Virus record (IMG/VR): IMGVR_UViG_3300030106_002336
Location: 1 to 28,300 of that record
Length of the DNA: 28,300 bases
DNA from: a virus
Reading direction: 5' to 3' (one strand)
Shown: piece by piece, positions 14,565 through 22,669 of the stretch
Position numbering within the stretch: position 1 is the stretch's first letter
Layout of the letters: every line of letters begins with the position of its first letter
Position numbers and translations under genes: made by a program
Notes under the pieces: generated by a model
The model's database searches: none
Told to the model about the DNA's origin: nothing
What the model saw: only the letters and a program-made list of their open reading frames with translations

Positions 14565-16453
14565 TATCCCTCACAACTTATACATTCAACCTCATCTAAT
14601 TTAATACGAGGTACTTTAATATTTACATTTTCTGTAGACCTTGCAGCATTAGACCTAAAGTAATACAATGATTTTAACTTATGCATACCATACCAATGAA
14701 CATCATTTATGTATTGTATATATTCATTATGCACATCTTGGTCAGCTGTAGCACTTGGTAAATCAAAAAATAGATTTACACTTTGAGCTTGACATATAAA
14801 CTCTTGTCGTTTGTAAGCATGTTCAACAACCCATATCTGATTTATTTCACTTGCTGTTTTAAATACTTCTTTTTCATTATCTGTAAAAATATCTATGCTT
14901 TGTATTGAACCTTCATTCGCAGATATTTCTTTCCATAGTTTTTCTCTTTTCTTTTTAGAAAGTTTCTTTTTATTTATAACTTTGTCTAAATATCTATTTT
15001 TAACTTGATAAGTACCTGATAAAGTTTTGTGTGTATATATGTTAGCCCTATATGGCTCAATCGAAGGAGATGCCCCACCACAAATAATACTAGAAGAGGC
15101 ATTAGGAGCAACAGCGATAAGATGAACATTCCTAACATTACTAGAACCTGCATCAGGGCATGACCCACGCATGTCTGCCAAGTCTTGAGTTGCTTTAGTA
15201 GCTCTTGTATTGATATGTTTAAATAATTTATAGTTGATTCCTGTTGCTTCCATACCCTCAAAAGGTACATTTTTAGATTGTAAATAGGAATGAAAACCCA
15301 TTGCTCCAAGACCGATTGACCTTTCTCTGTATGCTGAGAAGGCTGCTTTTTGATAACCTTCTTTTTCTTCTTTGATGTAGTTTGTAAATCTTTTGTAGTT
15401 GGCATTATATTCTCCTAGTTCTTCTATGTCTACAATGTTTTCTATAAAATGTTGAATGACATTATCCAACATTGTTATTAAGTCTGATATAAAAAGTTTA
15501 TTATCTTTCCATTCATCAAACTTTTCTAAATTTACACTAGACAAACAACAAACTGCTGTTCGTTCTTCATTAGTAGCTAGTGTTATTTCAGAACATAAAT
15601 TACTTTGTTTTATTTCTAAGCCTAAATCTTTTTGACTTTTTGGTAAATGTTCATTACAAGTATCTATGTTTATTAAATATGGTTCTCCTGTTTCTGCTCT
15701 AGCATTTATGAGTTGCCACCATAAAGAACGAGCATTTATAGTCTTTACAGGTTGTTTTGTTTTAGGGTCAATCAATCTCCAATCTTCATCATTTTTTATA
15801 GCTTTTAAAAAATCATTAGTGATGTTTACACCATTATGTAAATTTAAACATTTTCTATTTATATCTCCACCTGATTCTTTTCTCATATTTAAAAATTCTT
15901 CTATCTCTGGATGAGATACATCTAAATATGCAGCATAAGAACCTCTTCTTGTAACACCTTGATTAAAGGCTAACATTTGTGAATCAACTACATGCATGAA
16001 TGGTATGCAACCAGTAGACTTACTGCCATTAGAAGTAGATACCCCATTGCTACGCAAATCCCCCCAATATCCACCGATGCCTCCACCTGCACTTGCCAAC
16101 CATATATTCTCGTCATAGTGAGCAGACAAACCAACCCTACTGTCAGGTACATAATTAAGAAAACAGCTGATAGGTAAACCACGACTCGTTCCCCCATTAC
16201 TAAGGATAGGAGTGCTAAACATGAACCAATGTAGGGAACTGTAGTCATACAATCGTTGAGCCAATTCAAAATCCGTGTTGTTTTTATATGTTGCTGCAAA
16301 TACTGCAGCCCTTGCCAAAGCTTCTTGAGCATGTGTTTCCTCCTTCCAAAAATATCTATCTCTCAATGTATCTAAACTAAACTTATTTAGCTTAGACTCT
16401 CTGTTATAATCTATTGTAATACCTAAGTATTCTTTTCTTCCAACTTTATCCAT
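14564..16453 (-). CDS. nrdA: class I ribonucleotide reductase, alpha (catalytic) subunit NrdA (629 aa)
   Basis: Reduces ribonucleoside diphosphates to deoxy forms with NrdB. The catalytic set is present: C97 (LPISCF), N285-C287-E289 (SNLCSEI) and C302 (VCCLSSVNL), corresponding to E. coli C225, N437/C439/E441 and C462. The C-terminal redox pair is C624-x-x-C627 (CISCEG). The protein starts directly with the 10-helix region. The N-terminal ATP-cone that lets cellular NrdA be shut off by dATP is absent, so the phage enzyme should escape that feedback. Length (629) is short because of this loss. It leads the nucleotide block and follows DUF3310 by 4 nt. The ATG at 16453 is the only good start. 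Confidence 0.95.
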   Translation of the reverse strand: MDKVGRKEYLGITIDYNRESKLNKFSLDTLRDRYFWKEETHAQEALARAAVFAATYKNNTDFELAQRLYDYSSLHWFMFSTPILSNGGTSRGLPISCFLNYVPDSRVGLSAHYDENIWLASAGGGIGGYWGDLRSNGVSTSNGSKSTGCIPFMHVVDSQMLAFNQGVTRRGSYAAYLDVSHPEIEEFLNMRKESGGDINRKCLNLHNGVNITNDFLKAIKNDEDWRLIDPKTKQPVKTINARSLWWQLINARAETGEPYLINIDTCNEHLPKSQKDLGLEIKQSNLCSEITLATNEERTAVCCLSSVNLEKFDEWKDNKLFISDLITMLDNVIQHFIENIVDIEELGEYNANYKRFTNYIKEEKEGYQKAAFSAYRERSIGLGAMGFHSYLQSKNVPFEGMEATGINYKLFKHINTRATKATQDLADMRGSCPDAGSSNVRNVHLIAVAPNASSSIICGGASPSIEPYRANIYTHKTLSGTYQVKNRYLDKVINKKKLSKKKREKLWKEISANEGSIQSIDIFTDNEKEVFKTASEINQIWVVEHAYKRQEFICQAQSVNLFFDLPSATADQDVHNEYIQYINDVHWYGMHKLKSLYYFRSNAARSTENVNIKVPRIKLDEVECISCEG

Positions 16454-16457
16454 ATTA

Positions 16458-16757
16458 TTAATTTAAATAATTTTTATCATTATCTCCTTTTAAAAATTTT
16501 TCTTCTTCATCATGTACATATAACATGATTATAGCATAGTGTAATATTTTCATTAAGTCTTTTCTATTCTTACCATCTTTATTACCATATCGTTTAGCAT
16601 ACTTCATAATATTACCAATGCAAAATCCCTCTCCATGTCCAGAGTCGATGATAACATCAGTAGCTTGGTATTTATCTGTAGCATAGTGTTGTCCATAAGT
16701 ATCATAAATATAATTTTTTAGTTCTTCTATTAACTCATTTTCATTAAACTTATACAT
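16458..16757 (-). CDS. DUF3310 family protein (99 aa)
   Basis: Small phage protein of the DUF3310 (SaV-like) family, shown by YQATDVI (residues about 30-36) and the core block GFCIGNIMKYAKRYGNKDGK (about 44-63), then NRKDLMKILHYAIIMLYVHD. The fold is helical and soluble. Members are often next to nucleotide-metabolism or replication genes in phages and have been suggested to be nucleotide-related, but the biochemical role is not settled. Here it lies between the nuclease genes and nrdA, in keeping with that. It overlaps the upstream gene by 8 nt. Confidence 0.8.
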   Translation of the reverse strand: MYKFNENELIEELKNYIYDTYGQHYATDKYQATDVIIDSGHGEGFCIGNIMKYAKRYGNKDGKNRKDLMKILHYAIIMLYVHDEEEKFLKGDNDKNYLN

Positions 16758-17010
16758 TTAAACCTCCTACTATATCTTGTAATGTTATGTTAGGATTTTT
16801 CTTAACTTGTTTATAAAACCATCTTAATGAGTAGGCACTTAACATAAATCTATTGTTAGCATATATGTGTGTTTGCTCTGGTAAAAACTCTTTTATATTT
16901 TTCATAGTAATTTTATTAACATCTTCTCCATCTGGAACCATAGTTTTTAACCACTCAATAAGTAGTTCTTTACTTCTTCTTCTTAATTGTTTAGCTTTTT
17001 TACCTCTCAT
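16750..17010 (-). CDS. basic hypothetical protein (86 aa)
   Basis: Starts MRGKKAKQLRRRSKELLIEW with a strongly basic N-terminal helix, then LPEQTHIYANNRFMLSAYSL and a basic helix (RWFYKQVKKNP). I believe I have seen this style in phages of marine bacteria, but I cannot name a domain. It overlaps the exonuclease end (11 nt) and the DUF3310 start (8 nt). The position, between replication nucleases and RNR, suggests a DNA-metabolism accessory or DNA-binding role. Confidence 0.65.
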   Translation of the reverse strand: MRGKKAKQLRRRSKELLIEWLKTMVPDGEDVNKITMKNIKEFLPEQTHIYANNRFMLSAYSLRWFYKQVKKNPNITLQDIVGGLNV

Positions 17011-17869
17011 ATTTTATCTCATCTACTTTTGGTGGATTAGGTGTGTCGGTAAAGTAAGTCAATCCTCTTGCATACTTAAACACTCGTAAGCCTTGTCCAT
17101 CATTTGCATCTTTGTGACACTCAAACTTATGTCTACAATAAGTACATTCTCTAGGTAATTTCATGTTACCAGATACACCTTCAGGTATAGTATTATAACA
17201 TAAGTCAGGGGGTGTGTCAAGAGCTATGACATTTTTAACATCTTTTATTTTCTTCTTAATATTTGGCTTGTCAAAGTTAGATGGTTTAAATAATGCTAAC
17301 TCTCCATTCTCTTTATTAAGAGCTAAAAAAGCACCATTCTTTGTACCCTCTGCTGCTTCATATCCTGTAAGCTGTGCCATATAGCCAAAGGTATCTTCTT
17401 CTGGTAGTGTGCCATCTTTAAATTTTCTAAATCCATAACCAGATGCAGTTTTAACATCAACCACTTCACCATCTATAATACAATCCATGTGACCTTTGAC
17501 ACCACTAACTTGTACTGACTTTTGTTCACCCTCTACTTTATGACCAGATAATCTTACTAGAAATAAAACAATCTCTTCTAATAAATGTCCATATAAAAAC
17601 TTTATAAAAACTGAGGGTGGTATTTTCTCTGGTTCTTTATCAGACTTTATATCAAACCAAAGTTGTCTAAGTGGTCTGCCAATATTAGACATTCTTAACT
17701 TTTCATTACTACGAGGCTCTGGGTTTGACCACTTTCGTAGTATGTCTTTCATTGACTCCCCAAACTTGTCAATGTTCTCCTCTTTAATGTCTAATGAACC
17801 ACCCTCGCCAAGGACAGATAGTTTTTCATATATATCTTCTACTAATGTATCTAGTGTTTTTTTACTCAT
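17000..17869 (-). CDS. PD-(D/E)XK exonuclease, RecB/Cas4-like (289 aa)
   Basis: Nuclease probably used for host-DNA degradation or recombination, corresponding in place to T7 gp6 but of another fold. Motifs in order: H95 (GHLLEE), D129 (KGHMD), D138-V-K140 (VVDVK) and Q166-x3-Y170 (MAQLTGYE), which are the RecB-nuclease family signature. A C-terminal cluster C242-x2-C245-x5-C251, with C224 upstream, resembles the iron-sulfur-binding cysteines of Cas4/AddB enzymes. The N-terminal cysteine that usually completes that cluster is replaced (NIGRPLRQLW), so a Fe-S cluster is uncertain. Overlaps the endonuclease gene by 8 nt. Confidence 0.8.
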   Translation of the reverse strand: MSKKTLDTLVEDIYEKLSVLGEGGSLDIKEENIDKFGESMKDILRKWSNPEPRSNEKLRMSNIGRPLRQLWFDIKSDKEPEKIPPSVFIKFLYGHLLEEIVLFLVRLSGHKVEGEQKSVQVSGVKGHMDCIIDGEVVDVKTASGYGFRKFKDGTLPEEDTFGYMAQLTGYEAAEGTKNGAFLALNKENGELALFKPSNFDKPNIKKKIKDVKNVIALDTPPDLCYNTIPEGVSGNMKLPRECTYCRHKFECHKDANDGQGLRVFKYARGLTYFTDTPNPPKVDEIKYER

Positions 17870-18275
17870 CTTTTAGTTCTTTATATGATTTTACCACATC
17901 AGTTGAGAATAACTTTAACAGATTTACAAGATACATACGACTTGCATTATTGTCACCACCTGCTACACTTTTAAAATAATCTAACTTAGAAACTATTTTC
18001 TTTAATGTAGAAGTTTTAAATACTAATGTGCAATATTCATCTTTACCAATACAAAGATTATGAAACCAATAGTCTGATTCAGTTGCCATAATACCTGATG
18101 GTTTATTCCAACACTCATATTCAATAGCTATATTACCTGTCTTTTGCCAAATATCTCTTTCCGATTTAACTTCTATCTTAGCTTTAGAAAATATATCTGC
18201 TATTTTATCTTCTCTAATTTGACCATATTCTAAATCTATGTCAAACTTTTTTCTATCTTTCTTAGTGGGTTTCAC
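17862..18275 (-). CDS. PD-(D/E)XK-like endonuclease (137 aa)
   Basis: Short nuclease-type protein. The core is E35-V-K37 following an acidic helix (E22), then D41 and the strand GNIAIEYECWNKPSGI with E52, and TESDYW. This matches the pattern of small phage endonucleases/resolvases of the PD-(D/E)XK superfamily. It overlaps the DNA polymerase gene by 14 nt and the exonuclease by 8 nt. Its place resembles T7 gp3 (endonuclease I) relative to polymerase and helicase, so resolving branched DNA is a fair guess. Subfamily not certain. Confidence 0.65.
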   Translation of the reverse strand: MKPTKKDRKKFDIDLEYGQIREDKIADIFSKAKIEVKSERDIWQKTGNIAIEYECWNKPSGIMATESDYWFHNLCIGKDEYCTLVFKTSTLKKIVSKLDYFKSVAGGDNNASRMYLVNLLKLFSTDVVKSYKELKDE

Positions 18276-19989
18276 TCCAATTACCTCCTACTTTGTACTC
18301 TCCATCAAGAGGACATCGTAAATTAAAATGTTTGCCTGACTCTATGATTGACTTAACTGCCATATCTCCAAAGAAGTCAGCATACTCTTCTTTTACTTCA
18401 ACCTGCCATTCATCGTGTATGTTAGCGACAAATTTATAATCTATGTTATTACATGTTGCCCACTTGTCTGCTAATGTTAAAGCTTGTTTCATAACAATCG
18501 CACCTGCACCTTGTAGTAAACTATTTAAAGATGCATGTGCATTTCGTATGTATATCTTTCTCCCATCTAAACCTTTGAGATATTTCTTTGTTGCTGCTCT
18601 TTGAACTCTATCTCGAAGTGATTTAAATGATGGTTTATTAGCAAAGAAATGTTTTCTAATTCTCGAACCATCTGCTTTATTCCCTCCAACCACTTTGCCA
18701 AGTTTTTCATCTCCTGCTCCGTACATGAGGGCATAGATGAATGTTTTAGCCTGATTTCTTGATTTAAGTCCTGCAAGTTTTTGATTAGAGCTGTGTACAT
18801 CTCCGTTGATAATTTCATTAATAAACTCCTCGTCATTCATGTAATGTGCTAACATTCTTATCTCAAGACCACTAGCATCAATACCTACTAATTTATATCC
18901 TTCGTCTACTACCCAACAAGCTCTACACTCTTCACCATAAGGAGAAGCTAGACTAGGAACTTGAGCCATGTTAGGATTTCTATGTGTCATTCTACCTGTT
19001 ATAGTTCCATTAGGAATAACAAAACCATGTACTCTGTTATCTTCTGAAACTGCTTCAATCCATGAGTCGATTTGTGCTATGCGTTTTTGTAGTAATAAAA
19101 ACTCTGCTATTAAACCTGCTTCATGGATATGAGTTATCTGAGATAAAGTTTTCTCATCAACTATTGGTTGATTAGTAGGAGTAAATCTTTCAGGTTTCCA
19201 ACCCATCTCTATAAGATACTCTCCTATTTGTTTTCTTGAGCCTAAATTAAATGGCTCTAGTTTTCTTCTCATAAATGGCTCAAAATCGTTATTGGTTAGG
19301 CATGTATTATATTCATCATCTGTTAGACCCCTCTTCGATAATGAGCCATCTTTTTTAATGTAAGGTTTAACTATTCTATCATCAACCCATCTAGGTTTAA
19401 ATGTTTTATGAACTTCATCTTCTACACTTTGTAATCTTTCTCTTAATTGTGCAAGTAGTAAAGTAGCAGACTTACTATCAAAGCTAAATCCATTTATCTC
19501 TTGTTGGTTCATTATTTTTGCTACTTGATGTTCTAAGTCTACACTTTCTTTTGAAAAACCTTTTGACTCTATTTGTAATCTTTTGTAAACTAAAGTATTC
19601 AGTTGAACATCTCTAACGCAATAGTTTAACATCTCTGTTGAATAGTTTTGATAATCCTCAAACTCTATCTTGCGATATGATAATCTATAACCCCAATTAT
19701 CTAGGCTATGTCCTCCCTCTCTTGTTGGGTTAAACAACCTAGATAATACTAAAGTATCTACCACATTGTCCGTAAGTTTAATATTACCAAACTTTTCAAC
19801 CATAGGTATGTCAAACCCTAAAACATTATGACCTATCAACTGTTCAGCACTTTGTAAAAACTTATACCCCTCTTCTAGTTTATCAGGAGGAAACTTATAA
19901 ATTTTATTAGTGTCTATATCTTGTGCTACAATACACCATATCTTAGTAGCATTTAGGTCGTCTGTTTCTATGTCAAATATTAATCTCAA
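18262..19989 (-). CDS. family A DNA polymerase, T7 gp5-like (575 aa)
   Basis: Replicative polymerase with proofreading. The exonuclease domain shows D6-x-E8 (FDIETD), N55-x3-F59-D60 (HNVLGFD) and Y123-x3-D127 (YCVRD). The polymerase domain shows motif A D371 (DASGLEIRM), motif B R411-x3-K415-x3-Y419 (RNQAKTFIYALMYG) and motif C H525-D526-E527 (NIHDEW). The residue equivalent to E. coli Pol I F762 is Tyr (Y419), the T7-type version, which accepts ddNTPs and is usual in fast lytic phages. At 575 aa it is shorter than T7 gp5 (704), and I see no clear long thioredoxin-binding loop. Its ATG overlaps the primase-helicase stop (ATGA type). Confidence 0.95.
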   Translation of the reverse strand: MRLIFDIETDDLNATKIWCIVAQDIDTNKIYKFPPDKLEEGYKFLQSAEQLIGHNVLGFDIPMVEKFGNIKLTDNVVDTLVLSRLFNPTREGGHSLDNWGYRLSYRKIEFEDYQNYSTEMLNYCVRDVQLNTLVYKRLQIESKGFSKESVDLEHQVAKIMNQQEINGFSFDSKSATLLLAQLRERLQSVEDEVHKTFKPRWVDDRIVKPYIKKDGSLSKRGLTDDEYNTCLTNNDFEPFMRRKLEPFNLGSRKQIGEYLIEMGWKPERFTPTNQPIVDEKTLSQITHIHEAGLIAEFLLLQKRIAQIDSWIEAVSEDNRVHGFVIPNGTITGRMTHRNPNMAQVPSLASPYGEECRACWVVDEGYKLVGIDASGLEIRMLAHYMNDEEFINEIINGDVHSSNQKLAGLKSRNQAKTFIYALMYGAGDEKLGKVVGGNKADGSRIRKHFFANKPSFKSLRDRVQRAATKKYLKGLDGRKIYIRNAHASLNSLLQGAGAIVMKQALTLADKWATCNNIDYKFVANIHDEWQVEVKEEYADFFGDMAVKSIIESGKHFNLRCPLDGEYKVGGNWSETH

Positions 19990-21653
19990 AATGCATCTCC
20001 TTGTTCAGATTTTAAATCGTCAAAATCATCTACAACTTCTGCTAACCTGCCGGTATCTCCATCATATAATAAATGAGTAGCAAGTCCTACATCTCCTGTG
20101 TATCTTGATTTTAGTATTCTAACTTTTGTTGTTCTTGACTCTTCAGGGTCAGTAGCCTGTTGATTTCTTTCTAAAGCTATCACACAATCGGATAACTGTG
20201 CTATACTATTAGAACCTCTAAGATGTGATAAGCTAACTTGTATGCCATTCTCATGTCCTTTATTACCATCAACTCGTCTTAGATGAGATACTAATATTAT
20301 ACCTGCACCTGTTTCTTCAACCATACTTCTTAGTCTAGTCATAATATTATCTATGGCTCGTCTTTCATCTCCCTCAGATGTTGCACTAACTAGCATGTGT
20401 AAGTGGTCTACCACCACCCATTTACAACCACACCCTATAATCATAAATCTTAGTTTAGAAAATATCTCATCTATATCTGTTGTGCCAAAGTGAGCATGAA
20501 CCCAAACTCTGTTTTTATTATCGCCATCATAGAGTATATCAAAAAACTTATCTATATCATCTGTGCTAAATTGTTCTCGTATCTGGTCAATGTAAAGTCT
20601 GGCATTAGCCTCAATAGATATAATACCATCTATTGTTCTTCGCCAATCTTCTTCCAAAGCTATGACACCTACATTGTCCTGCGTAGTTTTTATTAAGTGA
20701 TGCTCTAACTCTCTTGTGACACTTGACTTACCTAGTCCTGTGCCACCTGTTAAAGTAACTAACTCTCCTTGTCTAAGTCCATATAACTTTTTGTTTAGCC
20801 CTTCCCAAGGATAAGGAACACTCTCTTTCTTTTCTCTGTTGTGAAACTTATCTCTAGTTTCAGAAACATTTATAACTCCACTAGGAGTATATGTTTTTGC
20901 TGACCACCATGCCTCAACAAACTCTTTATGCTTATTATTTTTAAGCATATCATTAGGGTCTTTCCACCCATTAGGCATTGTCATTATCTTACACTTGGCA
21001 GGTTTAAATAGTCTTGCAACTTTTACTGATGCTTCTTTACCTGCTTTGTCATTGTCAAAGGCAATAATAATATTTTCAAACTGCTCTAAAAACTCTAGGC
21101 TTTCTTTAACATCTTTTTCTGCACCTGCTGAACCTCTTTTAATTGATACTACTGCCCACTTACTACCTAGTAATTCATAGGTCGCCATGGCATCACACTC
21201 GCCCTCTGTTATTGTTATATACTTAGCTTGTTTAAATAACTGTTGTCCAAACAAACCTGTATTTTCAAATGAGCCACTAAGATAAAATCTTTTGTCTTTT
21301 GAGTATCTAGTTTTAGTAGCACTTAGTTCGTGTCCATTATAGTAAGGATAGAAATGTTGAATAACATCTCCTGCCTTATCATGTAGTACAGTCACACCAT
21401 ACTTCTGTGCTGTTGCCTTACTAATTCTCCTATCGGTCAAGTCTGCAAATGTTCCTTGACCAACAGGATTATCGTAAGAAGATTTTTTTGTAGTAGTTTC
21501 CATTACACTTTCCCCATTAAATAATTTATTATAATCAGGCATAAACTCGCCACAACTAAAACACTTAGCTGAACCATCAGTATTAATACCAACTGCATCG
21601 CTAGAATTACATAGTGGGCAAGGTTGATGCACCTTATCAAATCCATTATTCAT
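19986..21653 (-). CDS. fused primase-helicase, T7 gp4-like (555 aa)
   Basis: One chain makes primers and unwinds DNA. Numbered from an upstream ATG (559 aa), it has a zinc finger C16-x2-C19 ... C35-x2-C38 after H13, a TOPRIM primase domain with E155 (TEGECDA) and D204-x-D206 (AFDNDKAG), and a RecA-type DnaB helicase domain with Walker A GGTGLGKS (307-314, K313), Walker B VVVDH (D420) and later motifs VSHLRR and SHLRGSNSIAQLSD. The acidic C-terminus ends DAF, like the T7 gp4 tail that contacts the polymerase. I chose the start at 21653 because GGAGG sits five nt before it. ATG 21665 has no ribosome site. Confidence 0.95.
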   Translation of the reverse strand: MNNGFDKVHQPCPLCNSSDAVGINTDGSAKCFSCGEFMPDYNKLFNGESVMETTTKKSSYDNPVGQGTFADLTDRRISKATAQKYGVTVLHDKAGDVIQHFYPYYNGHELSATKTRYSKDKRFYLSGSFENTGLFGQQLFKQAKYITITEGECDAMATYELLGSKWAVVSIKRGSAGAEKDVKESLEFLEQFENIIIAFDNDKAGKEASVKVARLFKPAKCKIMTMPNGWKDPNDMLKNNKHKEFVEAWWSAKTYTPSGVINVSETRDKFHNREKKESVPYPWEGLNKKLYGLRQGELVTLTGGTGLGKSSVTRELEHHLIKTTQDNVGVIALEEDWRRTIDGIISIEANARLYIDQIREQFSTDDIDKFFDILYDGDNKNRVWVHAHFGTTDIDEIFSKLRFMIIGCGCKWVVVDHLHMLVSATSEGDERRAIDNIMTRLRSMVEETGAGIILVSHLRRVDGNKGHENGIQVSLSHLRGSNSIAQLSDCVIALERNQQATDPEESRTTKVRILKSRYTGDVGLATHLLYDGDTGRLAEVVDDFDDLKSEQGDAF

Positions 21654-21671
21654 GCCACCCTCCATAGTGGT

Positions 21672-21893
21672 TTACTTATTATTATCCTTTGACTTGGCAT
21701 CAGTTTCTACCAATGCCTCATCAGTTAATAAAGGTCTTAATTCTTCTTGTAGTTTATCGTTAGACTTTTGTAAACTAATTTGCATTTGATTGTTAAATGC
21801 CATTTGACTTACATAAGCCTGTATTTGTTGTCTTACTTTTTCATCAGAAACTTTTTCTGTATCGTAAGACTTACCATCAAAACTAATAATCAT
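21672..21893 (-). CDS. small coiled-coil protein (73 aa)
   Basis: Starts MIISFDGKSYDTEKVSDEKV, a short beta-hairpin-like unit that resembles DUF6447-type phage proteins (from memory, tentative), then a helix rich in Gln (QQIQAYVSQMAFNNQMQISL) and an acidic/Lys C-terminus. It lies between SSB and the primase-helicase genes, 2 nt from the first. It could be a replication accessory or simply unknown. Confidence 0.65.
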   Translation of the reverse strand: MIISFDGKSYDTEKVSDEKVRQQIQAYVSQMAFNNQMQISLQKSNDKLQEELRPLLTDEALVETDAKSKDNNK

Positions 21894-21895
21894 AA

Positions 21896-22303
21896 TTAAA
21901 ACTCCTCGTTGTCAGGGTCTGCTTCCCCATACTCAACTAAGTTATTAACCTTTACTGCAACTAACTCAGCAAAAGTTCCAAAGTCATTTGAGTAAGGTTT
22001 AAACTTTACTGTCACATCACTACCATTACCTACCAAAGTATCTAATGTATTACCATCAGTATCAATTAACTTTGGTGCAGGATTAGTAGCACCATCTCTG
22101 TTTGCAACTCTTTTAGCAAACTTAAAAGTAGGTTCTTCGTATTTTTCAGCACCTGATTTATCTTTAACTCTTGATAAACCAATGCTTTCTAAACGACCAG
22201 CTTCATCTTCATTTGTTGTCAAGTATATTAAATACTGACCGAACTTATTCGGTGTAGACACACTTGCCCACAACGAACTTCCATTAGCATATTCTACTGC
22301 CAT
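21896..22303 (-). CDS. single-stranded DNA-binding protein, T7 gp2.5-like (135 aa)
   Basis: Coats ssDNA and recruits polymerase and helicase. The protein is small and beta-rich with N-terminal VEYANGSSLWASVSTPNKFG and strands (FGQYLIYLTTNED, DVTVKFKPYSNDFGTFAELV). It ends in an acidic tail closing with Phe (YGEADPDNEEF). The acidic, Phe-ended tail is the key interaction feature of T7 gp2.5. It is shorter than T7 gp2.5 (232 aa), so it is assigned by fold pattern, tail and place in front of the replication genes. It is the first gene after a perfect promoter (22337-22365), with TAGGAGG as ribosome site. Confidence 0.8.
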   Translation of the reverse strand: MAVEYANGSSLWASVSTPNKFGQYLIYLTTNEDEAGRLESIGLSRVKDKSGAEKYEEPTFKFAKRVANRDGATNPAPKLIDTDGNTLDTLVGNGSDVTVKFKPYSNDFGTFAELVAVKVNNLVEYGEADPDNEEF

Positions 22304-22336
22304 AATATAATCCTCCTATAGATTAAATTGTTGACC

Positions 22337-22365
22337 ATTATAACATTTTTAGATTGAAAAGTCAA
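22337..22365 (-). promoter_or_regulatory. sigma70-type promoter of the SSB/replication operon
   Basis: On the minus strand TTGACT (22365-22360) and TATAAT (22342-22337) are 17 nt apart, a near-perfect match to the consensus. The start of transcription should be near 22330, about 27 nt before the SSB ATG (22303). It drives the long middle operon that continues to the terminator at 11750. Confidence 0.85.
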
Positions 22366-22382
22366 TACCTGTTTTGAGGTAT
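22365..22382. promoter_or_regulatory. inverted repeat abutting the -35 box (candidate operator)
   Basis: ATACCT 22365-22370 and AGGTAT 22377-22382 form a 6-bp dyad with a 6-nt spacer (GTTTTG). One arm touches the last base of the TTGACT -35 box of the replication promoter. This is the right size and place for a dimeric regulator site. Confidence 0.45.
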
Positions 22383-22408
22383 GTCACAGGCAAAACATTC
22401 AGAACTGA

Positions 22409-22448
22409 GTAGCATACGAAAAGGTGATTTATGAGGGCAATATGCTAC
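22409..22448. other. 8-bp inverted repeat with competing stem
   Basis: GTAGCATA 22409-22416 pairs perfectly with TATGCTAC 22441-22448 around a 24-nt loop. In minus-strand RNA an alternative stem between AGGTG (22453-22449) and CACCT (22424-22420) would exclude it. No T-tract follows, so it is not a normal terminator. It may be an attenuator-like or processing element between the small ORF and the replication promoter, or the 3' part of the structured RNA upstream. Confidence 0.4.
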
Positions 22449-22456
22449 ACCTCTTT

Positions 22457-22639
22457 TTAAATATTTTCTTCTTTTATTAATAACCAATCAGCAACAATTT
22501 CTGTAGCTGTATCATTGGATAATTTGAATTTGTTTTGTAATTGTGCAGGGTAGCCATCAATGTTAGCAACCGAGCTGTCTGTAATCTCATCTAAAAATGT
22601 GAAATATTTTTTTATATTATTTTCCATATTATTTTCCAT
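22457..22639 (-). CDS. small hypothetical protein (60 aa)
   Basis: Starts MENNMENNIKKYFTFLDEIT (a short internal repeat gives two possible ATGs, 22639 and 22627) and ends FKLSNDTATEIVADWLLIKE plus a few residues. This looks like a small soluble helical phage protein. There is no good ribosome site for either start. It is the only coding-looking frame between the replication promoter and the large non-coding region. Confidence 0.5.
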   Translation of the reverse strand: MENNMENNIKKYFTFLDEITDSSVANIDGYPAQLQNKFKLSNDTATEIVADWLLIKEENI

Positions 22640-22669
22640 ATCTAAAGTTTAGTGCTAGTTTATTTGGAT

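Noticed and set aside
14986-15405. 139-aa and 114-aa minus-strand frames inside nrdA, and + frames at 15666-15914 and 15992-16177
   Set aside because: All lie within the intact nrdA frame with its conserved motifs; low-quality composition and no ribosome sites.
18567-18836. 89-aa minus frame inside the DNA polymerase gene
   Set aside because: Lies fully inside the polymerase frame, which carries motif A and B at this place.
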